Shown here piece by piece: positions 17,607 through 25,929 of a DNA stretch of 45,482 bases. Positions within the stretch are counted from its first letter, which is position 1. Each line of letters starts with the position of its first letter. Location: contig JANRLY010000009.1 in the NCBI GenBank assembly GCA_033762075.1, positions 1-45,482 on the forward strand, in the 5' to 3' direction. The notes under the pieces are model-generated. The model was not told the origin of the DNA. It ran no database searches and saw only the letters and a list, made by a program, of their open reading frames with translations. The DNA is from VFKI01 sp033762075. Its GTDB lineage: Bacteria; Pseudomonadota; Gammaproteobacteria; DSM-16500. Both the position numbers and the translations under genes were made by a program.

Positions 17607-19196
17607 ATGAGGCTTAAACAACTTGCATTAGTTTTGTCGATGATCGGTCTTTCACAAGCTAGTTTCGCAGCTACGTTTAACAACCAAATTTCTGGCGTTG
17701 GTCCTTCATTTTCAACTATTTATCCGATGTATTGCTTGCAAACAGCAACTTCAACACCTACTGTGACGTGTCCGCTTTCGCATGGTCAGTCTGCAGATCC
17801 TGCACAATGTAGTGGTAATCAATATTATGCGGGTGGCGCAATCCGTTTTGGCGGCTGCAGCAGCACAAATACTTATCTTGGTTATCTCGATTTTGATTTG
17901 AACAATGGCACCGCAAAATACAGATCATATCAAGCACCTGCCGGCTTACATGCCACCATTTCCAATACAGCTGCGGATAGTAGTGGCAACATCACCGGAA
18001 CAATTCACTATACGCCCATTACAGCCAATCCCAATATCATTGATGGAAATCCTGTCGCAAAGAATGCACGCTGGCAATACGTTGGTTTCAATCTTTCTGG
18101 CCTTGAATTCAGCAAAATTGTTGATCCAACAGTTGTGCCAAATCTTTCTTATGAAGATTCAAGCGGTGCTGGTTCACAGTTTAGTGATTTTGCTGAAGTG
18201 CGTAGTTTTTTAATGGCTGGATTTAATACGATTCGTGTTCCGCTTCGTTCCTCTTATTTACAAATGGATGGACCAACAGGCCCAGTGCAAGGTGAATATT
18301 TAACATCCTATGTATTGCCATTATTGGAATCATTAACTCAAGCGGGCGTTACAACTATCGTCGATATGCATGATTATATGAGGTACTCAATTTTTGGCAC
18401 GCAATATGCAGGTTGCGTAGGTTCCATCGATCCTTCCGCCCCCTGTCCGGATGGCACGATAAATATCAAAGCAAGAGATTGGGTTGGGTTATGGGTGAAG
18501 TTTTATAATCGTCTCAAATTTGATCCATATATTGATCAAAACAAATTAATGTTTGATTTAAACAATGAGCCCACTGGAATTCCAGATGATTATGTCTTTA
18601 CGATTCAAGTGGCAATCATCAAAGCATTACGCGTCGCCGGTTTTAAAGGATACATTTTAGTGTCTGGTAATGGTTGGGATGGATTACATTCTTGGTATGA
18701 CACTTGGAAATCAGCTGATGGTACAAAAACCTACAGTAATGCAACTTTATTTAGTCGTGCCAATTTTAAAGCAGCAGGTCTCACGGATCTCAGCAAAATT
18801 ATTATCAATGTACATCAATATCTTGATAGTGATTTTAGTGGGAACCACGACACTTGTCAGACAAACTTAATGACCACAGGCACATTGGGTTTCAATCTCG
18901 ATGCATTTACTCAATGGTTACAAGCCAATTCATTAACAGCTATGCTCACTGAGTTTGGTACAGGAAAAGATAGCGCGACATGTACGACTGCACTGACTCA
19001 GTTATTTAATTATTTACAGCAATATTCAACTTTAAAAACAGACGGTAGCTATGGTTATCTTGGCTGGACAATTTGGGGCGTCGGCCATGGTTGGGGTGAT
19101 TATCTTCTCCGCGTCACACCGACATCTTATCAAACTGCTATCATGAAAAAATATTTAATCCCTGTCACTCCGATGTTCAAACATCGTAACAAATAA
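17607..19196 (+). CDS. Secreted glycoside hydrolase family 5 (endoglucanase-like)
   Basis: The 529-residue protein has a Sec signal peptide ending ...SQASFA. A roughly 130-residue Cys-containing N-terminal module of unknown type precedes the GH5 TIM barrel, which begins around residue 150. Barrel motifs are NTIRVPLRSSYL, TTIVDMHDYMRY, the acid/base Glu321 in DLNNEPTG, NVHQYLDSDFSG and the nucleophile Glu449 in LTEFGTG. All GH5 catalytic residues are present. The family cleaves beta-1,4-glucans (cellulose) or related mannans; the exact substrate is not readable. The start at 17607 is chosen because AAGGAG lies eight bases upstream and it gives a clean signal peptide; eight more residues are possible upstream. 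A strong terminator follows. Confidence 0.9.
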   Translation: MRLKQLALVLSMIGLSQASFAATFNNQISGVGPSFSTIYPMYCLQTATSTPTVTCPLSHGQSADPAQCSGNQYYAGGAIRFGGCSSTNTYLGYLDFDLNNGTAKYRSYQAPAGLHATISNTAADSSGNITGTIHYTPITANPNIIDGNPVAKNARWQYVGFNLSGLEFSKIVDPTVVPNLSYEDSSGAGSQFSDFAEVRSFLMAGFNTIRVPLRSSYLQMDGPTGPVQGEYLTSYVLPLLESLTQAGVTTIVDMHDYMRYSIFGTQYAGCVGSIDPSAPCPDGTINIKARDWVGLWVKFYNRLKFDPYIDQNKLMFDLNNEPTGIPDDYVFTIQVAIIKALRVAGFKGYILVSGNGWDGLHSWYDTWKSADGTKTYSNATLFSRANFKAAGLTDLSKIIINVHQYLDSDFSGNHDTCQTNLMTTGTLGFNLDAFTQWLQANSLTAMLTEFGTGKDSATCTTALTQLFNYLQQYSTLKTDGSYGYLGWTIWGVGHGWGDYLLRVTPTSYQTAIMKKYLIPVTPMFKHRNK

Positions 19197-19210
19197 AATA
19201 CCTTGAAAAA

Positions 19211-19236
19211 GAAAGAGGGCAAATTTGCCCTCTTTC
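19211..19236. terminator. Strong bidirectional rho-independent terminator
   Basis: The perfect palindrome of GAAAGAGGGCAAA with TTTGCCCTCTTTC gives a 13-bp stem with no or a minimal loop, flanked by A-rich and T-rich tracts. It ends the GH5 gene transcript from the left and the leucine operon transcript from the right. Confidence 0.9.
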
Positions 19237-19250
19237 TATTTAGTTTATTT

Positions 19251-19313
19251 CTATCGACCTCTTTTCCGACGTCTTAATTTTTTAGGACCGTGTGGCCCTT
19301 TTCCTCTTGGCAT
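19251..19313 (-). CDS. Possible 20-residue Arg/Lys-rich peptide at operon end
   Basis: This tiny ORF, too short for usual gene calling, starts 8 nt after the stop codon of the HMG-CoA lyase gene and has AGAGG five bases before its ATG. The peptide begins MPRGKGPHGP and ends KKLRRRKRGR; half of its residues are Arg or Lys. It ends just before the terminator at 19211-19236. No TM segment. Basic tiny proteins of this kind are sometimes ribosomal (bTHX-like) or nucleic-acid binding, but I cannot assign it. The ribosome site, position and lack of other function for this spacer are the support; chance is not excluded. Confidence 0.45.
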   Translation of the reverse strand: MPRGKGPHGPKKLRRRKRGR

Positions 19314-19321
19314 AATAACCT

Positions 19322-20218
19322 CTAGTTAGCAATCAATGCAGCACTTACACGAGAACGATTCAGTGTACCTAATTGTTGTGTGATAAAACATCCAACTTCA
19401 ATTAATTTTTTTAAATCGATGTGCGTTTCAATCCCTAAACCATGCAACATATACACAACATCTTCTGTTGCAACGTTGCCACTTGCGCCTTTTGCATAAG
19501 GACAGCCCCCTAATCCTGCAATCGAACTGTCAATCATATGAATACCCATTTTTAATGCGACGTAAATATTCACTAATGCTTGGCCGTAAGTATCATGAAA
19601 ATGCACTGCGACTTTTTCAGTAGAAATTTTTGCTAAGACATGATCTAACACAGTTTCGATGATTTTAGGTGTGCCGACACCAATCGTATCGCCGAGTGAA
19701 ATTTCTGCAACACCCATTTGTAATAATTGCTCAGATAATGTTGTCACTGCAACAGGTGAAATTGCTCCTTCGTACGGACAGCCTGCAATACATGATAAAT
19801 AACCGCGCACACGCATGTGGTGTTGTTCTGCTAATTGCATCACCGCCTCTATGCGTTGCAAACTTTCTGCGACGGAGCAATTAGTATTACGTTGGGAAAA
19901 TGTTTCTGATGGTGTCGAAAAAACTGCAACTTCCTTTGCACCCGCCGCAATGGCATTTTCCATACCACGTTTATTGGGCACTAACACAGGATAAGAAACA
20001 TCTTGTTTTTTTTCGATGCCTTGAAAAACTTCGCGTTGATCTTTTAATTGTGGGATCCATTCGGGTGAAACAAAACTGGTTGCTTCAATAACTGATAATC
20101 CAGTATCAGAAAGACGATTAATCAAATCAATCTTATCCGCCGTCGGCAAAAATGATTTTTCATTTTGCAAACCATCACGTGGACCAACTTCAACGATTTT
20201 GACAAATGCAGGCAACAT
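19322..20218 (-). CDS. liuE: Hydroxymethylglutaryl-CoA lyase
   Basis: The 298-residue TIM-barrel enzyme splits HMG-CoA into acetyl-CoA and acetoacetate, the last step of leucine breakdown. Conserved pieces are VEVGPRDGLQNE at the N-terminus, HFHDTYGQALVN (metal-site His residues) and the C-terminal signature AGLGGCPYAKGASGNVATED with its catalytic Cys. I set the start at the ATG at 20218, which overlaps the stop codon of the preceding hydratase gene (TAATG) and has GGAAG upstream; the longer frame begins at a TTG inside that gene. Expected to act in the cytosol. It is the last known enzyme of the operon. Confidence 0.95.
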   Translation of the reverse strand: MLPAFVKIVEVGPRDGLQNEKSFLPTADKIDLINRLSDTGLSVIEATSFVSPEWIPQLKDQREVFQGIEKKQDVSYPVLVPNKRGMENAIAAGAKEVAVFSTPSETFSQRNTNCSVAESLQRIEAVMQLAEQHHMRVRGYLSCIAGCPYEGAISPVAVTTLSEQLLQMGVAEISLGDTIGVGTPKIIETVLDHVLAKISTEKVAVHFHDTYGQALVNIYVALKMGIHMIDSSIAGLGGCPYAKGASGNVATEDVVYMLHGLGIETHIDLKKLIEVGCFITQQLGTLNRSRVSAALIAN

Positions 20219-20997
20219 TATACTTCCACCCAAACAGGTTTCCGTTTCGCAAAAAAGGCGTTGATTCCTTCTTGTGCATCAGGTGACAAACGCATGGTTG
20301 CTAAATGCGTTGATGTCATATGTGTAAGCTCGTCTGAAACTGTTTGTTTGGCGACACTTTGAATGAGTTTTTTACTTTCTCTCAAAGCATGTGGACTATT
20401 TTTTAATATTTTTTCAATCACCACTTCAGCAGATTTTAATAAAGCATGGTCAGAAACAACTTGTTGCACCATCCCTAATTCAAAGGCGCGCTCAGCAGAA
20501 AAACTTTCTGCAGTAAAAAAATAATAACGTGCTGCACGCTCACCAATTAAACGAATAATATATGGACTCACCACCGAGGGAGATAAACCCATTCTCGCTT
20601 CAGGAAATGCGAAAGTAGTATTGTCTGCGGCAATCACCATATCACTCGCCGCAACAATTCCCATTCCACCGCCTAACACTTTGCCTTGCACTAATGTTAA
20701 AACGGGACACGGCATGATATCGATTTTACGAAATAAACTTGCTAACAAAAAAGCATCTGCTTGATTCACTTCATCAGACTCTTGTGCCATTTTTTGCATC
20801 CAAGCTAAATCTGCGCCTGCACAAAAATCTTGGCCTTCTCCATTGATCACCAAAAGACGTAAATGATTTTTTTTAGCTAAAGCGTCTAGATGATCAATCC
20901 ATTCAACCACTGTATGACCATCTAATGCATTGCGTTTGTCTGGACGGCTCAGTGTTAACCACGTTACACCATTGCCGTGTTCAGTGAGTTTTAGCAT
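20218..20997 (-). CDS. liuC: Enoyl-CoA hydratase, probable methylglutaconyl-CoA hydratase
   Basis: The 259-residue crotonase-fold protein has the oxyanion-hole segment GEGQDFCAGADLAWMQ and the second half-site VQGKVLGGGMGIVAASDMVI, with ARMGLSPSVVSPYI later, where the catalytic Glu usual in hydratases needs checking by alignment. Crotonase members hydrate many enoyl-CoAs; the neighbours on both sides (methylcrotonyl-CoA carboxylase beta and HMG-CoA lyase) point to methylglutaconyl-CoA. The start has AAGGAG seven bases upstream. It is separated from the carboxylase gene by 79 bp that hold a hairpin. Confidence 0.9.
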   Translation of the reverse strand: MLKLTEHGNGVTWLTLSRPDKRNALDGHTVVEWIDHLDALAKKNHLRLLVINGEGQDFCAGADLAWMQKMAQESDEVNQADAFLLASLFRKIDIMPCPVLTLVQGKVLGGGMGIVAASDMVIAADNTTFAFPEARMGLSPSVVSPYIIRLIGERAARYYFFTAESFSAERAFELGMVQQVVSDHALLKSAEVVIEKILKNSPHALRESKKLIQSVAKQTVSDELTHMTSTHLATMRLSPDAQEGINAFFAKRKPVWVEV

Positions 20998-21017
20998 TTT
21001 ATCTCCTTAATGAACCG

Positions 21018-21040
21018 CCCCGGATTTAAGCATTCCGGGG
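21018..21040. repeat. GC-rich hairpin in the liuB-liuC gap
   Basis: CCCCGGA (21018-21024) pairs with TCCGGGG (21034-21040) across a 9-nt loop containing TTTAAGCA. The TTAAGCA core also appears in the long hairpin at 3302-3355, so this may be a member of the same repeat family. It lies in the only sizeable gap of an otherwise tightly packed operon and could lower expression of the two downstream genes, which is inference. Confidence 0.5.
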
Positions 21041-21076
21041 TAAACTCCCAAGCCGCAAGACGACGGATCCTTCGCG

Positions 21077-22681
21077 TCACATTCTAAAAACACCAAAATG
21101 CGTTGATTGAATCGGCGCATTTAATGCGGCAGATAAACTTAATCCGATGACACGTCGCGTATCACGTGGATCAATCACACCATCGTCCCACAAACGCGCG
21201 CTCGAATACCATGCGTGTCCTTGTTTAGCATATTGCTCGAGTACAGGCGTTTTTAATTTGGTTTCTTCCTCTGCATTCCATTTTTTACCTAAACGTTCTT
21301 GTTTTTCGCGTGCCACTTGAACCAATACATTAGCAGCCTGCTCGCCACCCATCACAGAAATTTTGGCGTTCGGCCACATCCATAAGAAACGCGGATCATA
21401 TGCGCGTCCGCACATTGCATAATTGCCCGCACCATAACTGCCACCAATGATGACTGTCATTTTAGGCACATTTGCACATGCAACAGCAGAGACTAATTTA
21501 GCACCATTTTTGGCAATGCCTTCTTGTTCGAATTTGCTGCCCACCATAAAGCCCGTAATATTTTGTAAAAAAACTAAGGGAATTTTGCGCTGACAACAAA
21601 GTTCAATAAAATGCGTAGCTTTTAAAGCAGACTCAGAAAATAAAATGCCATTGTTTGCAATGATGCCCACCGGCATACCGCAAATATATGCGAAACCACA
21701 CACAATGGTTTTACCATATAAAGATTTAAATTCATCGAAACGTGAACCATCCACTAAACGCAAAATGATTTCGGTGACATCAAAAGGATAACGCGGATCA
21801 GCAGAAACGATGCCATATAATTCATCTGGATCAAGTACAGGGTCAACTGATTCTTGTAAAATCACAGAAGGTTTTTTTTGTCGATTGAGATGTAACACTA
21901 TGTTACGCACAATTTGCAAAGCATGTTCGTCGTTATTGGCATAATGATCGGCAACGCCTGAAGTACGACAATGTACATCAGCACCGCCCAAAGCTTCAGC
22001 AGTCACCACTTCACCGGTTGCTGCTTTCACTAAAGGTGGGCCCGCTAAAAAGATCGTGGCTTGCTCTTTGACCATCACCGATTCATCTGCCATGGCAGGC
22101 ACATATGCCCCACCCGCCGTGCATGAACCCATAACCGCTGCAATTTGTGGAATCCCTTTCGCAGATAATTTTGCTTGGTTAAAAAAAATGCGGCCGAAAT
22201 GTTCGCGATCAGGAAAAACTTGTTCTTGCATCGGTAAAAAAGCACCGCCTGAATCCACTAAATAAATACAAGGTAAATGATTTTCACTTGCAATTTGTTG
22301 TGCACGTAAATGTTTTTTGACGGTGATTGGATAATACGTTCCACCTTTAACAGTTGCATCATTCGCAATGATCATGCACTCTGTGCCGTGAATTTTCCCA
22401 ATCCCAGTAATAATTCCGCCGGCTGGAATCACATCATCATATAATTGATATCCTGCTAGAGGAGATAATTCGAGAAAATCAGATTGACGATCTAATAATA
22501 GTTGAATGCGATCGCGTGGTAATAATTTACCATGTTCACGATGACGTGCGCGCGCTGCTTCATTACCGCCTAAACAAATTTCGGCTAATTTTTTTTGTAG
22601 TTCACGGACTTCATGACGCATCGATTCGGTATTCTGTCGAAAGTTTTCGCTGGCTGTATCAATACGCGTAGAACAAGTCAT
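21077..22681 (-). CDS. liuB: Methylcrotonyl-CoA carboxylase, carboxyltransferase (beta) subunit
   Basis: The 534-residue protein has the biotin-dependent carboxyltransferase fold with two crotonase-like halves: KLLPRDRIQLLLDRQSDFLE, then VDSGGAFLPMQEQVFPDREH, MGSCTAGGAYVPAMADES, and in the second half MSVMGGEQAANVL-type sequence (read as ISVMGGEQAANVLVQVA). Length and motifs match methylcrotonyl-CoA carboxylase beta rather than propionyl-CoA. The alpha subunit with biotin carboxylase and biotin carrier, normally in the same operon, is absent in this window. Its start overlaps the end of the preceding acyl-CoA dehydrogenase gene by four bases. Confidence 0.95.
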   Translation of the reverse strand: MTCSTRIDTASENFRQNTESMRHEVRELQKKLAEICLGGNEAARARHREHGKLLPRDRIQLLLDRQSDFLELSPLAGYQLYDDVIPAGGIITGIGKIHGTECMIIANDATVKGGTYYPITVKKHLRAQQIASENHLPCIYLVDSGGAFLPMQEQVFPDREHFGRIFFNQAKLSAKGIPQIAAVMGSCTAGGAYVPAMADESVMVKEQATIFLAGPPLVKAATGEVVTAEALGGADVHCRTSGVADHYANNDEHALQIVRNIVLHLNRQKKPSVILQESVDPVLDPDELYGIVSADPRYPFDVTEIILRLVDGSRFDEFKSLYGKTIVCGFAYICGMPVGIIANNGILFSESALKATHFIELCCQRKIPLVFLQNITGFMVGSKFEQEGIAKNGAKLVSAVACANVPKMTVIIGGSYGAGNYAMCGRAYDPRFLWMWPNAKISVMGGEQAANVLVQVAREKQERLGKKWNAEEETKLKTPVLEQYAKQGHAWYSSARLWDDGVIDPRDTRRVIGLSLSAALNAPIQSTHFGVFRM

Positions 22682-23838
22682 GGGGATTCTTCCTCGAACA
22701 GTGTTCGTCCAATCAACATACGGCGAATTTCAGAAGTGCCGGCGCCAATTTCATATAATTTTGCATCCCGCAATAAACGGCCTGAAGGAAAATCATTGAT
22801 GTAACCATTACCACCTAAACATTGTATTGTTTGCAATGCCATTTGTGTCGCTTGCTCAGCGGTATATAAAATAATTGCAGCAGCATCTTTACGATCCAAT
22901 GCATTTTGATCTGCGGATTGTGCCAATGCATACAACCAAGCACGTGACGACATCAAAGCTACATACATATCTGCTAGTTTACCTTGCATCAATTGAAATT
23001 CACCGATCGGTTTGCCAAATTGCTTACGTGTTCTAACATAGGGTAAAACCAAATCCATACAAGCTTGCATAATACCAACTGGACCTGCGGCTAAAATAAG
23101 CCGCTCATAATCTAATCCTTTCATCAACACGCGTGTACCGTGATTGACTTCACCTAGCATATTTTCGTTTGGCACAAGACAATTTTCAAAAATGAGTTCA
23201 CACGTGTCAGAACCACGCATACCTAATTTATCGAGTTTTTGTGCCGTTGAAAATCCTGGGAATTTTTTTTCGATAATAAACGCCGTGATACCATGCGAAC
23301 CTGCTGATTTATCTGTGCGCGCATACACCACTAAAACATCAGCTTCAAATCCATTGGTCGTCCACATTTTAGTGCCATTTAAAAGAAAACCGTTCGCTTG
23401 TTTCTCAGCACGACATTGTAGATTCATCACATCAGAACCTGCATTCGTTTCACTCATTGCAAGTGCACCGACCCATTCACCCGTACATAATTTCGGTAAA
23501 TATTTTTTGCGTTGTTCTGTTGTGCCATTCAAACGAATTTGATTTACACAAAGATTGGAGTGAGCACCGTAACTTAAACCAATTGCGGCTGAAGCGCGGC
23601 TGATTTCCTCCATCGCGATGACATGTTCTAGGTAACCCTGTCCAGCACCACCATCACATTCTTCGACTGTAATACCAAGCAAACCTAGCGCGCCTAATTT
23701 GGGCCACAAAACACGCGGAAAAATATTATTGCGATCGATGTTTTCAGCCAGCGGCGCAATTTCTGTTTCAGCAAACTGGCGTACAGAACGTCGCAATAAA
23801 TCGGTTGTTTCAGTCTCAGTAGAATGTAGTTGCATCAT
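22678..23838 (-). CDS. liuA: Isovaleryl-CoA dehydrogenase
   Basis: The 386-residue FAD enzyme oxidises isovaleryl-CoA to 3-methylcrotonyl-CoA and passes electrons to ETF. Features are AMSETNAGSD (flavin region), WTTNGFEADVLVVYARTD, LGMRGSDTCELIFENC, the catalytic Glu245 in GLDYERLILAAGP (the isovaleryl-CoA dehydrogenase position rather than the medium-chain one), and QCLGGNGYINDFP with RDAKLYEIGAGTSEIRRMLI at the C-terminus. It overlaps both neighbours by four bases, so translation is coupled with BCKDH E2 and the carboxylase. Confidence 0.96.
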   Translation of the reverse strand: MMQLHSTETETTDLLRRSVRQFAETEIAPLAENIDRNNIFPRVLWPKLGALGLLGITVEECDGGAGQGYLEHVIAMEEISRASAAIGLSYGAHSNLCVNQIRLNGTTEQRKKYLPKLCTGEWVGALAMSETNAGSDVMNLQCRAEKQANGFLLNGTKMWTTNGFEADVLVVYARTDKSAGSHGITAFIIEKKFPGFSTAQKLDKLGMRGSDTCELIFENCLVPNENMLGEVNHGTRVLMKGLDYERLILAAGPVGIMQACMDLVLPYVRTRKQFGKPIGEFQLMQGKLADMYVALMSSRAWLYALAQSADQNALDRKDAAAIILYTAEQATQMALQTIQCLGGNGYINDFPSGRLLRDAKLYEIGAGTSEIRRMLIGRTLFEEESP

Positions 23839-24950
23839 GAGCGTTTTTCCAAAAATTGAATCACTGCCGCCAGAAAACGTGAAGCTTCACCGCCCGTTGC
23901 GGCACGATGATCGAATGTGAGTGAAAGCGGTGCGATACGACGAATTACCATTTTATGATCACGCACAACAACTTCATCACGCATTTTACCACATCCTAAA
24001 ATTGCCACAGCAGGAGGTACAATGACTGGTGTCGCATAACGCCCTGCAATCGTACCAAAGTTAGAAAGTGAAATAGTTGCGCCTTGAAAATCGTCAGGTT
24101 TCAATGTGCGCGATTTGACAGCTTGTTTGAGATGATTAATGGATTCACGTAATTCCGCGTCAGATTTTTTTTCGACGTTTTTAATCACAGGGACAAATAA
24201 ACCTTCTTCGGAATCGACTGCCAATCCTAAATTCAGTTCAGAAGAAACAATGCGCTGCATTTTTTCGCCATCATATAAAGCATTGAGTGCAGGTTCGGTT
24301 TTAACAGCATGTGCAATCGCTTGTAATAAAAAGACTGTAAAATCGGCTGGCGCATCGGTAACATCAGCATCATCGACAATTGTGACTGCAACCACTTCGC
24401 GATGCGATTGTGTCATCACTAAAGCCATTTGGCGGCGCACACCGCGTAAAGATTCAGCGCCTGAATGTGAAGTTGCTTTTTCTGCAGCTTTTTTAACATC
24501 ATCGACTGTCACTTGCCCTTGTGCACCTGTTGGTGTCACGTTTGATAAATCAATATGTAAAGCTTTCGCGAGTGCACGCACTGCGGGTGTGGCCTTAATT
24601 GATTTATCGTTGGAAGCAGAGGGTGTTTTAACAACAGTAATATGTTCTTCGAGCACGACCGTGCTTTCTTCTAAACTGCCAACAACTGTTCCAGCGTCAC
24701 GTCGCGTTGTATTGTCTTCATCAGCAAATTCAACTAAAGGAGAATCTGTTGGAATGACATCGCCTGCTTTACCAAATAATTTTACGATTTTCCCAGAGAA
24801 AGGCGCCGGCACTTCAACAACCGCTTTTGCTGTTTCAACACTCACCATCGGTTGATCTTGTTTGACAATATCACCTTCTTTCACAAGCCATTCGTGAATT
24901 TCCGCTTCTGCTAAACCTTCGCCTAGATCAGGTAAATGAAAAATTCTCAT
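23835..24950 (-). CDS. bkdB: Branched-chain 2-oxoacid dehydrogenase complex, E2 acyltransferase
   Basis: The 371-residue core protein has one lipoyl domain (lipoyl-Lys42 in SVETAKAVVEVPAP), a peripheral-subunit-binding domain at about 119-155 (ATPAVRALAKALHIDLSNVT) and a catalytic domain from about 165. It passes the acyl group from lipoyl to CoA. The usual HxxxDG active-site motif reads His348-R-A-A-Thr352-G, so the usual Asp is Thr; I recall similar variants in some E2 proteins but cannot check this here. It overlaps E1 beta and the acyl-CoA dehydrogenase gene by four bases each. Context with isovaleryl-CoA dehydrogenase supports branched-chain rather than pyruvate specificity. Confidence 0.9.
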   Translation of the reverse strand: MRIFHLPDLGEGLAEAEIHEWLVKEGDIVKQDQPMVSVETAKAVVEVPAPFSGKIVKLFGKAGDVIPTDSPLVEFADEDNTTRRDAGTVVGSLEESTVVLEEHITVVKTPSASNDKSIKATPAVRALAKALHIDLSNVTPTGAQGQVTVDDVKKAAEKATSHSGAESLRGVRRQMALVMTQSHREVVAVTIVDDADVTDAPADFTVFLLQAIAHAVKTEPALNALYDGEKMQRIVSSELNLGLAVDSEEGLFVPVIKNVEKKSDAELRESINHLKQAVKSRTLKPDDFQGATISLSNFGTIAGRYATPVIVPPAVAILGCGKMRDEVVVRDHKMVIRRIAPLSLTFDHRAATGGEASRFLAAVIQFLEKRS

Positions 24951-25927
24951 GCAAACTCCATTACTTCGCGCACCGCAGTCAGGATGCGATCTTCATTGGG
25001 TAAATAAAATTTTTCAAGACGCGCGTAAGGCACAATCGTGTCAAAACCTGTCACGCGTTGTACCGGTGCTTTCAAGAAAAATAAACCTTGCTCCGCAATT
25101 TCAGCCGAAATATCTGCGCCAATTCCACCTGAACGTGGGGCTTCGTGAATAATGACACAACGGCCTGTTTTTTCGATGGAAGCTAAAATCGTTGACATAT
25201 CTAACGGTTTAAGTGTCGCAACATCTATGACTTCAGCACTCACGCCTTCTGTCGCAAGTGTTTCTGCAACAGCTAATGTTTCGCGAACCAATGAACCCCA
25301 TGTGACTAATGTGACATCTGTTCCTTCGCGTAAAATAAAACACATGTCGAGCGGTAATCCTTTGCCATCATCAGGCACAGATTGTTTTGCCCAACGATAT
25401 AAACGCGCAGGTTCTAAGAAAATCACTGGATCAGGATTGCGAATGGAAGCTAATAATAATCCGTAAGCGCGCGCAGGTGAGGATGGCATCACAACACGCA
25501 ATCCAGGTATATGCGCAAATAAAGCTTCTGTACTTTCTGAGTGATGTTCTGGTGAACGAATACCACATCCGTATGGTGTACGAAAAACCACAGGACAATG
25601 CAAACGTCCACGTGTACGATTACGAATACGCGCAGCATGATTGATAATTTGATTCAATGCAGGATACATAAATCCCATAAATTGAAATTCAGCGACGGGC
25701 TTTAAACCCGCAATTGCCATACCAATAGATAATCCACCTATCATGGACTCAGCTAAAGGTGTGTCGCGAACACGTGCCGCACCAAAACGATCGAGCAAAC
25801 CATTCGTCGCACGAAAAACACCGCCATTTTTTGCAATATCTTCGCCCAGTACGACAACATCGCTATCGGCTTGTAATTCGTACGCAAGTGCTTGCGTAAT
25901 TGCTTCAATCAGTGTGATGTCAGCCAT
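24947..25927 (-). CDS. bkdA2: Branched-chain 2-oxoacid dehydrogenase E1, beta subunit
   Basis: The 326-residue protein pairs with E1 alpha to form the ThDP-dependent decarboxylase. It has the transketolase-like core GEDIAKNGGVFRATNGL, DTPLAESMIGGLSIGMAIAG, and EFQFMGFMYPALNQIINHAA, and the C-terminal region EVIDVATLKPLDMSTI and VIIHEAPRSGGIGADI. Its length is normal. The gene begins 2 nt after the E1 alpha stop and ends overlapping the E2 start, all of which shows a single coupled operon. Confidence 0.95.
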   Translation of the reverse strand: MADITLIEAITQALAYELQADSDVVVLGEDIAKNGGVFRATNGLLDRFGAARVRDTPLAESMIGGLSIGMAIAGLKPVAEFQFMGFMYPALNQIINHAARIRNRTRGRLHCPVVFRTPYGCGIRSPEHHSESTEALFAHIPGLRVVMPSSPARAYGLLLASIRNPDPVIFLEPARLYRWAKQSVPDDGKGLPLDMCFILREGTDVTLVTWGSLVRETLAVAETLATEGVSAEVIDVATLKPLDMSTILASIEKTGRCVIIHEAPRSGGIGADISAEIAEQGLFFLKAPVQRVTGFDTIVPYARLEKFYLPNEDRILTAVREVMEFA

Positions 25928-25929
25928 GA

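Noticed and set aside
20998..21076. liuD pseudogene remnant in the liuB-liuC gap
   Set aside because: Only 79 bp, mostly a hairpin; no trace of biotin-carboxylase or carrier motifs can be read.
24139..24855. 238-codon ORF on the plus strand opposite bkdB
   Set aside because: It is antisense to a well-supported E2 gene and has the Ser/Thr/Ala-rich composition of a shadow frame.
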